Positions 13,313-23,062 of a DNA stretch of 64,000 nt are shown in pieces (the stretch's first letter is position 1; the number at the start of each line of letters is the position of its first letter). Source of the stretch: Zerene cesonia (lineage: Eukaryota > Arthropoda > Insecta > Lepidoptera > Pieridae). Where the stretch lies: NCBI RefSeq assembly GCF_012273895.1, contig NC_052117.1, positions 6,270,406 through 6,334,405 on the forward strand, given 5' to 3'. The notes beneath the pieces were generated by a model, which was not told the origin of the DNA, did no database searches, and saw nothing but the letters and a program-made list of their open reading frames with translations. Made by a program: the position numbers and the translations under genes.

Positions 13313-13560
13313 TCTTTGAATGATGCGACAAAATAATTAATAATTAAAACTATGCGACGTTATCCCTAAATATAAAACAAAAACAAACAAGGTTGAAGGA
13401 ATATTCACGAAATGAAAATAGAACCGCTTTGACAATGACATTTTATGACATTGACAGCTAGCGCCATAGATTATACATTTATATACTGGTAAGCGCCCAT
13501 AGATTATACACTTATATACTGTAAGCGCCTTTCCACAACAATCAACCTAGATTCTAATTG
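13313..13560 (-). promoter_or_regulatory. Upstream region of HRG1 gene with tandem 32-bp repeat
   Basis: This lies between the HRG1 start and the 3' end of the zinc-finger gene. It contains TGACAATGACA and TGACATTGACA at about 13430-13456 and two adjacent 32-bp near-identical copies at 13461-13492 and 13493-13524, followed by a third partial start (GCGCC). A promoter function is inferred from position only. Confidence 0.3.
13461..13529. repeat. Tandem duplication, 32 bp x 2 plus partial third
   Basis: Both copies begin GCGCC(C)ATAGATTATACA and continue TTATATACTG(G)TAA; a few positions differ. The first copy contains GCGCCATAG, the reverse of CTATGGCGC. The array is placed just upstream of the HRG1 start codon. 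Confidence 0.85.
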
Positions 13561-13685
13561 GACAAAAATAATGATCATTAGTTATGTATGACATTTGTAT
13601 TATGGAATTATTTCAGAAATTGTAAAATTCAATGCATTCATATCGAATTCGAAACTAAAACAATTCTTTTTGTTTTCTAAGATAG

Positions 13686-13691
13686 TTTATT
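13686..13691 (-). terminator. Likely poly(A) signal of the ZAD zinc-finger gene
   Basis: AATAAA on the minus strand about 310 bp beyond the stop at 14001 and before the upstream region of the HRG1 gene. It is the clearest such hexamer I found in the interval. Confidence 0.4.
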
Positions 13692-14000
13692 TAAATAAAT
13701 TAAAGAAAATTATTGCTTAGTTACATTATCTTCGCAAGAATAATACTTAACAATGTTATAAACTTATTTTAACGAACACCAAAACTTATTTTATACAATA
13801 AAAATATTCTGTATTGCTTAATAGAGCATATTATTGCACTTACTACAAACAAATTTAACAAGAACCAAAGTGTTTTTCTTTTTGTTTATAATCTACACAA
13901 TAGAATAAATTTTTAACAATTGTAACAATGGTAGATTGGTTAACAATTCAACACACGAAATAACACATAGCCAATTCAAATGTCCCAAAAAATGTACAAA

Positions 14001-15823
14001 TTAAGGCTTTAAAAGTTTTAAATAATTAGGTCTTATTTTACTGAGAGTATTTGCATCTAATTCTGATATTCGATGTATTCTAAGATGGCTTTTCATATTC
14101 CCTCTTTGTGCATATCCTCGTCCACATATAGGACATTTGAATGGTGTTTCACCAGTGTGAAGACGCATATGTTCTCTTAAATAGTCCTCATGGTAGAAAC
14201 TACTTTCACAGACAGTACACACTGCTGGTCTATAACCTGAAATAAAAGATTGTTTCTTTTTATTAATTTTAACCCTGAAATAACCATTTATTAACAAAAA
14301 CAATAAGGACAACATTTTGCATGAACAAAATATTATTACAGAGCAGGTTCATTTTATAAAGCTTGTTATTTAGTAAATATAATCACATTTTATAAGTCTT
14401 GAATAGTACTTGTTAAAAGAAAATATATTGTATTAAGGTAGGTGAAACAACATTGGAATAGTTTGATAAATTACACAGAAATTCAGTATTTATACAGAGA
14501 TTTTTAAAAAGTATAGTAATTACTTACCCGTGTGTACAGATCTCTCATGAACTATAACAGATTTTATACATTTATATTCTTTATTGCATATTTTACAGAA
14601 ATACTTCTTTTTTGGTAACAAATGTTTATTGTGAACATTTCTATTATGACTGGCCAGTTCTCCCTTAAATGCAAACCCTTTACCGCAAGCCGCACATATA
14701 AATTGTTTATCTTCTTGATGTCGTCTTCTCAAATGTGCATTCAGGTAATATTCAGAACTCAATATTCGTGGACATTGAGGACATTTTTTTGGTTCCTTAA
14801 AATGAACCTTTTTCTTGTGCCTGCATAATTTTTCTTGTGACTTAAATATATCTCCACAAAGATCACATAACTTGGGTGGATCCGGTTTCTTCACCTTTGG
14901 TAGTTTTAAATGAACTCGTTTTTGTTTCTCCACTTTTTTAGCTGGCATTTCCTTTTTGACAACTTTGTAATTTTTAGGTTTAATACTGAAAAAGAAATTA
15001 ATAAGAAAATTGCTTTTTTTTATGAAATTTTCAATAGATAATTTAAAAGCAAAAATTTACCACCATGTATCACCAATCCAAAGGAAATCACCTTCTAATA
15101 TTGATGACGCTATTTTATTAGTACATTTTACATTTTTAAAAGATTTTCGTTTAGGTTTCTCATTTTTCATTGGAATATTTTCATTGTTCTTAGAATTAGA
15201 TTCATGTCTGATTATATTTAACTCTTTTAAATTGCTAAGAAATTCATCATCACTGCTTTCTTTTTTCAAAGCTGTTTTAATTTCGATATCAAACCCATTT
15301 TCATTGCAGCTCACATCACTTGAGTCTACTTGTTCTATTTTAACCATTAAATTATTTTGTACAATATGGCATGATTCCTTATACTTTTTAATAAAATCAC
15401 ATACTTGATCCACAGTATTTTTACAATTCTTGCATATATTGCATGGGTAGCCATCAATATTTTGAATCTGAAAGTGCAACATTTATTGATAACATAAATT
15501 CCAATAGGCTTATATGAAATATATTCTAATTTCATCATCATACAGTTAGATTCTCATTAGAAATTATTCAGCAACTGAATTATTAATTTATGATAATAAT
15601 ACAGTTGCAGTTTTATATTGCAAATAAAGTTATAAAGAAAGTTCCATTTGTATAAGTCCCATTTGTATAAGTATGATTTTATTACCTTTTCATGAAAACA
15701 TAGTTCAAGTTTTGACAGTAAATCATTTTCGTCATCAGTGTTTTCAAACAGAGGAAGTTTAGCTCCATCCTCGAGGCATATTCTACACAAACTTACTGAC
15801 ATGTTTAATGTATTTTGTGTCAA
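14001..15823 (-). CDS. ZAD-domain C2H2 zinc-finger protein (probable transcription factor)
   Basis: Four exons join in frame: 15823-15686, 15467-15061, 14985-14528 and 14236-14001, with donors GTAATA, GTAAAT and GTAAGT and CAG acceptors, giving 412 residues. The N-terminus is a zinc-finger-associated domain (ZAD), an insect-expanded dimerisation module: CRIC at residues 13-16 and ICKNC at 57-61 provide the four zinc ligands, split across exons 1 and 2. An acidic/serine-rich then lysine-rich linker follows. Six C2H2 fingers run from about residue 222 to 400, four in exon 3 and two in exon 4. Only the junctions after fingers 4 and 5 have the HTG linker typical of DNA-binding arrays. A nuclear DNA-binding role is inferred from the family; the target is unknown. 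M8 is an alternative start just before the ZAD. A minus-strand AATAAA at 13691-13686 lies about 310 bp past the stop. The exon 2/3 junction, which makes a TGT codon at residue 182, is predicted from phase and splice motifs. Confidence 0.88.
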
Positions 15824-17039
15824 ATCTCACTATTACGTTTTTAATTCGATACTAATTGAACAAACATTTCTTAAAAGATAATAATGTGGTAGAACTATAA
15901 AACACAACAACTCCACGGATGCATTCACTTGCATTTTAATTTCTATTATTTTCTAATATTATTTATTAAATTTTCTGAAACAAACTATCACTCTAAGTGT
16001 TAGTTACAAATTATATATTACATTCAACGGTTTGAACAGTAACACGAAAAAAATACTGAAAATGATATTTGACTAGATGTAAACGAAATTTAGAAAATCA
16101 AAAATGTTTACAATGTCACCAGACACCAGGTTTATATTTTAATTTCCCTAGAAATAAACTAAAATCTATTTAAATAAAACTTATTAGTAGTCATAATTAT
16201 CAATTTTCCGATAAAAATTTAAACTTTTTAAATGTCATTAATTACGCTTCATGAAATGTTTTATGTTTGTCGTATGTATATCATAGGAGGTGGATATTAT
16301 GCTTTCTGTAGTAATTTCAGACGACAACTTACAACAGCATTTTTTTGCTTTGAGATAGAATAAGCCTTAATATAATAAGGCGTAGAAAGGAAACTATCAT
16401 TCATTGTTTCCTCTATCTCAATTCAATTCAATTTTATTTTATGAATGGCAGTGCTGTGTTGCCTTCCTCTATCTCTTAATCTCTTAATTAAGGGATCATT
16501 TCTAAATTGGCAATACTGGCTTTCTGACAGATCATATCAATTTTTTTTTATTAATATTTAATGGCTTGGTTACGAGACCTTTAAGCCAATCATATCAAAT
16601 GAAATCAGATCAAAGATTAAAAGTTTAAGGTAGTTAGTAGGGAAGCAAAAACTATCATAACTAAAGACAAATTTTATTTTCTCTAATATGACTATATTAA
16701 TAATAAGCTTCACGTACCACTCACAAAATAATGCACAACAAAATTAATTTATGTAAGTATATGAATGCGTGTGTATTTTTTCAGAATTTATCACACTCGA
16801 GTTACCCAAAAATAAGATTTGGCTTCATGGTCCCGTTACGAAGTCATTAAATTAAAAAAAAAGAGTAATGAAGATGATTGAAACGTTAATAATATTATAA
16901 GAACATCTAACATTATTATTTAAAGTTTGGGAATTGATTTTGTGTCTAGTCCATCAACACAAACTACTTTTGGTAATATTATAATATTTTATAATGGTTA
17001 TATAAATTAACTTATATTTATTTTTAATTTAAAAATTGT
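15824..17039. other. Intergenic region between divergent zinc-finger and V-ATPase D genes
   Basis: 1.2 kb of AT-rich DNA serving two genes transcribed away from each other. I see no repeat copy of the window's major families and no additional gene. Confidence 0.6.
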
Positions 17040-17201
17040 AATCTAAAATCTACCAAAAGACATACGTTCTTTCTCGATTTTTGAGAGCAAGATCACAAGA
17101 CTACGCATAGACAAAGTTTATCATCGAGCTGTCTTCTGTCATCAGGTGATCGGGATTGGGAGTAAATTTTGCGACGAAAAGCTTATATTCTTTAGCTCAA
17201 A
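17040..17201 (+). promoter_or_regulatory. Probable promoter/5' UTR of V-ATPase subunit D
   Basis: This is a locally less AT-rich stretch directly before the ATG at 17202. It contains GTCATCAGGTGATC at 17138-17151, whose centre TCAGGTGA is one base from the M-box (TCACGTGA/TCATGTGA) bound by Mitf/TFEB-type factors known to control V-ATPase genes. No clear TATA box is seen. The transcription start is not determined. Confidence 0.35.
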
Positions 17202-20200
17202 ATGTCTGGAAAAGATAAATTAGCTATTTTCCCGTCCCGAGGGTAAGTTTGAGTTATGATATTTTATAAAGGAGCGTTATGTTCATGTGAGATACCTCGA
17301 AAGAATGTTCTTAGGTACTTTTATGATTGAATTTCAGTGCTCAGATGTTGATGAAGGCCCGTCTAGCTGGGGCACAAAAGGGACATGGACTTCTCAAGAA
17401 AAAGGCTGATGCCTTGCAAGTGAGGTTCCGTATGATCTTGAGCAAAATCATCGAGGTACGTAACTTTTAGTGCCATCTAATAAGAATTTATTTTATCGAA
17501 TCAAATAAATCTTGAAATAGCGATATCAGGTCATCCAGTATATATACGGTAACCAAGAGCATTATTCAAGTTAATTGCTGTAAATATTATGAAAATATTA
17601 AGTAGGTACAAATAATTAATTATGGCCAACATTTAGCCAGCTGCTGCCTTTATATTTTTTTCGTTATGTATTGAATAAACGCCCTTGTTTTATGTAAAGT
17701 GACTGTTTACGTTATTTTTTGTAATGTTATATTAATGAATTTTATACACCTATAAATAAGTGTGTAAATGATAGAGTAATAGTGTTAAAATTAAATACAA
17801 TTCTAGTAGTTTGCCGCAATCTTATTTCACATTGATTAAGAATAATGAAAACCTTTAAACAAAACATTTTACTTTGCAAATTAAACAAGTATTTAATCAA
17901 TCACAATAACAACTTTCAGACTAAAACTCTTATGGGAGAAGTGATGAAAGAAGCAGCATTCTCTCTGGCTGAAGCTAAGTTCACAACAGGAGACTTCAAT
18001 CAAGTTGTCTTGCAGAATGTCACTAAGGCTCAAATTAAAATCCGTTCCAAGAAGGACAATGTGGCTGGTATGGTTTAAATAACATTGTAATCATAGTTTT
18101 ATTATGGAATGAAATGTAGTGTTAATAATTTATTATAGTGTTATATGTGTTGAACATGTCTATTGATAATTTTAGTATGGGTACTTACTGAACTTTTACG
18201 TTTAAAAACTACTAGGTACTTGCAATCAACAACTTGAGGGTTTATTAGTATCCACTGAAATAAAATACCACCATTTTTATATCACATTATTTTTGTTAGA
18301 TATCCAGTTGTTTTATCAAAAGATATAACTTTGTTCTTTATAGTTAAATTTTTAATAAATATAGAAAATGTTTTGAAATCTGGATTTCAAATAGAATCAA
18401 CACTTTGTGGCTGTCATCCACTTTTTATCTTGTTACCCAGGCATATAAGTATTCTTGTGAATTGAAGTATGCAAGCACAATATTGTTATTTTAGTTTTTA
18501 TTAACTTGTTAAATTAGATTTTTACTTAGGAGTGATGTACATACAAAAGTGTGACTACCAAATGAGCGAGCTAACATCATCAGCTGGATAATGCCTACCT
18601 GCGTTTTAGAAACTTTCGACCGGCAATACACACTATCGCGATCGTAAATATTTCAGCCATTTATGAAGATATGACAAAAGTAAAAACTCATTATTTATTT
18701 GTTGTAAATTTATCAGGTACATTGGCATGTAGAGTGAAAGTTTTTACAGTAAAATTAGTAATGTGTAAATTTCATCAGTTCTTCATTAATTTACATCTTC
18801 TGTTAGTACGCTCTAGTGGGCATAGTAGAGCATATTCTTTTGCTTTCTGATCTGGACACATTCCCATTATGGTCATAGTATATTGTATGACACAATGTAG
18901 TTGGTAGAATCCTTTACTCTTTCCTAAATATATATGAAAACTGCATATGCTACATCCAGATCCATGATTGTAATGTTTCTATTCTTTATATTTTCGACTT
19001 ACAAACTACCTGTATGAAATTAAACTCTTTCACATTTATAATATTAGTTGGTATTGGATTTTATTTCATGCTATATAATAATATCTGAAGCCCATTGTTT
19101 TTCTTCATAGGTGTCACTCTACCAATCTTTGAGTCTTACCAAGATGGTTCAGACACATACGAGCTCGCGGGTCTCGCCCGTGGTGGACAGCAGCTGTCCA
19201 AGCTGAAGAAGAACTTCCAGAGCGCTGTCAAGTTGCTCGTGGAATTGGCTTCGCTGCAGACATCGTTTGTTACGCTAGATGAAGTGATCAAGATCACCAA
19301 CAGGCGTGTGAATGCTATTGAGCATGGTATGTTTATGAATGTCAATGATACATATCAATATGGTTTCTTTGTTTGGTTGAAGGCACTAATCTTAGGAACA
19401 GTGGTCCAATTTGAACATTTTCAGTGTTAGATAGCCCATTTATTTAGGAAGGCCATAGGCTATGTATGTATCACGGGCGAAGCCTAGGCGGACCGCTAGT
19501 AATCTATATATATATCAGTAACAGGGAGCATAACCACCAAACATGTAACACAAAAGGTACTATACATATCCTTGTCCCATGTTAGAAAGAGTGAGATAAT
19601 CAAGGTACTTTATCAGTCTCTGAGAATCTGTCACATAGAATAGGGCAATATGTTATTGGTTAGACGCTTAAGTAGAAAGAGAACGAGAGAGAGAGAGATA
19701 TGTATATATATAAATATATATACTTTAGTAGACTGCAATGATCTGTGTAAGCCTCTGACATTTTTATTTATACTTCGCTATATATCTTTCCTACTCTGTT
19801 AATTACATTGTAAGAGATGCACACATATTTACATGCAGTTGAAATAACATAATCTGAACACAATAATTCTGAAAAATATTCAAACATACAGATGCAATTG
19901 TATTGTCCTGTGTTCAGAATTTTGTGCTACAGAATTTAAAGATTTTACAATTGTATTTTTGATGGCATAGACTTTATAAAATGATGATAACGAAAATGAT
20001 ACGAAAACTGGAACTTTATGTAACCACACCCAACAGTTTCATTATCAAGATTTATTCAGAAACTAGCTGTAACCTGTGGCGTCACTCGCGTGATACATAC
20101 ATAGGTCTGAAAAGTAGTCTGTGCTAGACTATAATCTATGTCTGTACTAAATTTCATACAGATACAATATAATGTTTTCGCGTGAAACAGTAACAAACAT

Positions 20201-21017
20201 CCATCCACCCGTCCATACTCACAGACTTTTGCGTTTATATTACTCTTTATTGTTATGGTTGCAAAACTCTTTTCAGTAATCATTCCCCGACTTGAAAGGA
20301 CATTGGCTTACATCATCTCTGAATTGGACGAGCTCGAGCGTGAAGAGTTCTACCGACTGAAGAAGATCCAGGACAAGAAGAAGATCATTAAGGACAAAGC
20401 GGAGGCTGTAAGTTGGCTATAATAAAATATTTTACCTAAGACGACTACCTAGACGTTATATTGGTGAAAAGTCTTTTTGGAAATCTTTGGGATTGGATGA
20501 CCATGTCCAACTGTGAATGTTCTAAAGGGCTGTAACGACGACCGGAAAGATAAAAATTTATGATTTGTATCAGGCTGACGGTCCTTTAATGACAAAAGGA
20601 AAAATTATGGTTATAAGGTTATAACCATAATTTTTCCTAAAGCTATAGCTTTGGCACCGGCGGCCCCATCACATGGATATTAATCGAACTTGTCGAAAAA
20701 GTTTGATAATATGTTACACGGAAAATCTTGTAACTATTACAAAAATTGTTTTTAAATAGAGAAGAGTCCATAGATACTAAATGAAACTCATGTGAAAATT
20801 TATAATCTTTCGAAAGAGCCTCTGCTTTCTAATAACCTTTCTTTTTAATTTATTTCGATCGCCTTTTATGTTTTTCCTGTGTTAATGAAACATTCTTAAA
20901 GCTTCACATATATTTTATGTTTTATTTCAGAAAAAAGCCGCTCTCAAAGCAGCTGGCGCAGATGTACGCGACATCGCAAACCTTCTGGACGAGGGCGACG
21001 AAGATTTGCTCTTCTAG
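17202..21017 (+). CDS. Vha36-1: V-type proton ATPase subunit D
   Basis: Six exons join in frame with GT/AG borders: 17202-17242, 17338-17455, 17920-18067, 19111-19326, 20277-20407 and 20931-21017, giving 246 residues, the usual length. Subunit D forms the central rotor shaft of the V1 sector with subunit F, linking ATP hydrolysis to proton pumping into endosomes, lysosomes and, in caterpillars, across apical midgut membranes. The N-terminus reads MSGKDKLAIFPSRGAQ and the C-terminus ends NLLDEGDEDLLF, both nearly identical to the insect family. Residues of exon 4 carry the SYQDGSDTYELAGLARGGQQ block, and exons 2-3 and 5 carry long coiled-coil helices. Introns 4 and 5 contain retroposon tails and a perfect 42-bp palindrome. 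The start is the only sensible ATG, in the context CAAAATGTC. ATTAAA or AATAAA signals at about 21155, 21402 and 21660 could end the message. Paralogous D genes exist in flies; I cannot say whether this is the only copy. Confidence 0.98.
19370..19500 (-). repeat. Retroposon tail in intron 4 of V-ATPase subunit D
   Basis: Reverse-oriented copy: AATCTTAGGAACAGTGGTCC and, at the other end, TATCACGGGCGAAGCCTAGGCGGACCGCTAGT. Same family as 36620-36812. Confidence 0.7.
20060..20240 (+). repeat. Retroposon tail in intron 4 of V-ATPase subunit D
   Basis: ACTAGCTGTAACCTGTGGCG, then CTATGTCTGTACTAAATTTC and GTGAAACAGTAACAAACATCC, and ends near TTTGCGTTTATATTAC. It sits immediately before the exon 5 acceptor at 20277. 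Confidence 0.7.
20597..20638. repeat. Perfect 42-bp palindrome in V-ATPase D intron 5
   Basis: AGGAAAAATTATGGTTATAA at 20597-20616, then GG, then the exact reverse complement at 20619-20638. With no real loop it is cruciform-prone DNA, or the fused ends of a deleted element, rather than a miRNA precursor. Confidence 0.85.
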
Positions 21018-21844
21018 AACATTCGCCGAACGTACTCATGCAACTTATAACCTTGTAGTAGAATCAACGCTGGCAAGGCACACGTTTAAACTCATGAGCC
21101 GTTTTGTTGAAAATGTACAGATTACAGTGTTGCCAGCTTGAAATGTTATGATATTAAAATTCATTACTCTGTACATACCTTAATGTTGTCGTAGTTATTC
21201 ACTCGCTTAGAACACGGTTGAACTGTGAATTAGGTATGTGATATCGGCTTGTCTTGAGTAGGTGTCTTGTATGTAAGCATTCCACAAGTTAGTTTGTATT
21301 TTGGTTTTATTTATAATCTAACAGTGTTTCCGATGTTTATTGTATTTTTCCGGTTTGTTTAACACTTTTTTTTTCGAAGTTTGATTTTTATTGCTATGAC
21401 CTTATTAAAGCTGGGGCAGTGGTCTTAAATCGCATAACGCAGTATAAGTACACCGAATAGTATTTTTTTCTTTTTGTTGTTTAGGTCAATATATTTAAGT
21501 AAGAGATCATGTAAATACAAGATTGTGAAGCGATATATGAAATATAATTATTATTGATTGAATGTTATTTCATTCGTTTATTTATTTCACACCTATATAT
21601 GTATGATTATTTTATAAAGACCAACTAAGGAATATAGACAATATATTAAATCTCAAAAAAATAAATAAATAAATGAATAAAAAAAAATGTAGCTGCATAT
21701 ATAATCTGTCACAGATTGAATAGGCCAACGAGATTAAATCTCACCATGAAAGAGGAGGGGTAAAAAACTACGTTTTTTCATCCTAAGTACAAAACTCGAC
21801 AACGGGTCGACCAATTCCACAAATTATTTTAAGTTTTTGTTTAA
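21018..21844 (+). other. Probable 3' UTR and flank of V-ATPase D
   Basis: ATTAAA at about 21155 and 21402 and AATAAA runs near 21660 are candidate ends. It includes a T-rich stretch and an (AAAT)n run at 21655-21690. Confidence 0.4.
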
Positions 21845-21910
21845 ACACAAGGAAGATTTTTATGGAGAGTAGAAACGTGCCACAGGTAAAGCCAGGGCGG
21901 ATCGCTAATT
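21845..21910 (-). repeat. Short retroposon tail downstream of V-ATPase D
   Basis: GTGCCACAGGTAAAGCCAGGGCGGATCGCTAA matches the reversed head of the CTAGCTG family. Confidence 0.5.
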
Positions 21911-22199
21911 ATAAATATTACTTAATTGAACTTGTGTATGCTGAGTTTCCTTTATAACAGACTTGATTTATCGGGGACTAGATGGCGCTAGGTATCAATT
22001 AATCTAGCAAATTTTATATCTATAAAGTTTTGTCGCTATATTCGAGTCAGTCGCATGCTAACGCAATGAACGAAATTGTGCTCATGAATAAAAAAAACAT
22101 ACAAATATCGTCTGCTCAATCGCAATTTTAAGTATTCATCCGAATTTGGGTCGTTGACATTGTAGAAGATCAAATTAATTAATATTACCATTTATATCT

Positions 22200-22552
22200 T
22201 TAGTATTGGTCTCGATAATTACCATGATGTACCGTTGTATGTCACTGCGTCAAAATGCATTAGTTAGAATCAGCAATATCAATGAAACATGTAAAACAAA
22301 ATATACCTCATTGATCTATTCCTATGACCTACTAGAAATTATAACGTATCCATGCAAAAAGATGATTGAGCGGCAGTTTGTAAAACATCTTCTAATATAT
22401 ATAAAATTTCCCATATCTATCCGAAACGGTTTGTCCGATCCTTATGAAAATTTGTATGCATATCGGATAGGTTTGAGAATCGGCCAATATCTATTTTTCA
22501 TTCGCCAAAATGATAAGTGTAACGCAGGACAGCGTTTGCCGGGTTAGCTAGT
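22200..22552 (+). mobile_element. Helitron-like or other repeat ending GTTTGCCGGGTTAGCTAGT
   Basis: It contains CCGAAACGGTTTGTCCGATCC, TTGTATGCATATCGGATAGG, GAGAATCGGCCAATATCTATTTTTCAT and ends GCCGGGTTAGCTAG. I recognise this as a common lepidopteran dispersed repeat; the CTAG end is compatible with a Helitron 3' end but was not proved. The 113-codon ORF inside is regarded as repeat-derived. Confidence 0.6.
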
Positions 22553-22656
22553 TACTCTTTAAATTATTTGTAAAATAGGTATCTATTACGTTCTAAGCTC
22601 GTAACGTAACATTCTCCTAAACTTCAAATATAACACAGTCAGTAGTAATACACATT

Positions 22657-22662
22657 TTTATT
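22657..22662 (-). terminator. Poly(A) signal AATAAA for the H15-like gene
   Basis: TTTATT on the plus strand reads AATAAA on the minus strand, 68 bp beyond the stop codon of the H15-like ORF. The spacing is normal for a short insect 3' UTR. Confidence 0.5.
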
Positions 22663-22729
22663 TTATAGAATAAAATACAAATTAAAGCAATGATAACGCT
22701 GATTAGGTTTCAATGCTTATAAATAGCAC

Positions 22730-23062
22730 CTAGGACGGTCGACCTGTCGGCGACAGAAAATAACGTTTGCCGCGCTTTTGTAAAAGACCAAACTCGACTG
22801 CACACCTCAATATTGTCGCTATGGATTTACCGCTTCTTCCCGGATTATCAACTTTATAGTGCCTTTTTAGAAAATTTATAAGCCGCTGTGATGTTAAGCC
22901 TTCTTTCGCAGGTATTCTGTGAAATGCCCAAAGCACTATTGCGGCAGGAACAGATCTACGAAGCCCATAATTTCTCTTTCGTCTATATGGAGGATTTGAA
23001 TGGCAAGAGCTTCGAGACGTTACGGAAGATATCGATCGAATATATTTCATTTTGGCTTTCAT
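22730..23062 (-). CDS. Small basic protein with linker-histone (H15)-like winged helix
   Basis: This is an intronless 110-residue ORF with 15 Arg, 10 Lys and only three acidic residues. Residues 1-37 are an Arg/Ser-rich basic tail. Residues about 37-104 follow the H15 pattern: a helix at SVPAAIVLWAFHRI, the turn KEGLTSQRLINFLKRHYKVD typical of globular histone H1, then a third helix SIATILRCAVEFGLL and a basic wing KRGKRYFLSP. Canonical H1 is about 200 residues with a long lysine-rich C-tail, which is missing here. An in-frame stop lies two codons before the ATG. The message should be polyadenylated: AATAAA on the minus strand at 22662-22657, 68 bp past the stop, and I see no histone 3' stem-loop. 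A chromatin or DNA-binding role, for example in sperm chromatin, is inferred only. Another winged-helix protein is possible. The overlapping plus-strand ORF is taken as a shadow. Confidence 0.62.
   Translation of the reverse strand: MKAKMKYIRSISSVTSRSSCHSNPPYRRKRNYGLRRSVPAAIVLWAFHRIPAKEGLTSQRLINFLKRHYKVDNPGRSGKSIATILRCAVEFGLLQKRGKRYFLSPTGRPS

Noticed and set aside
15010..15408. 132-codon plus-strand ORF
   Set aside because: Antisense shadow of exon 2 of the ZAD zinc-finger gene.
22206..22547. 113-codon plus-strand ORF
   Set aside because: It coincides with a dispersed repeat ending GCCGGGTTAGCTAG and has no domain.
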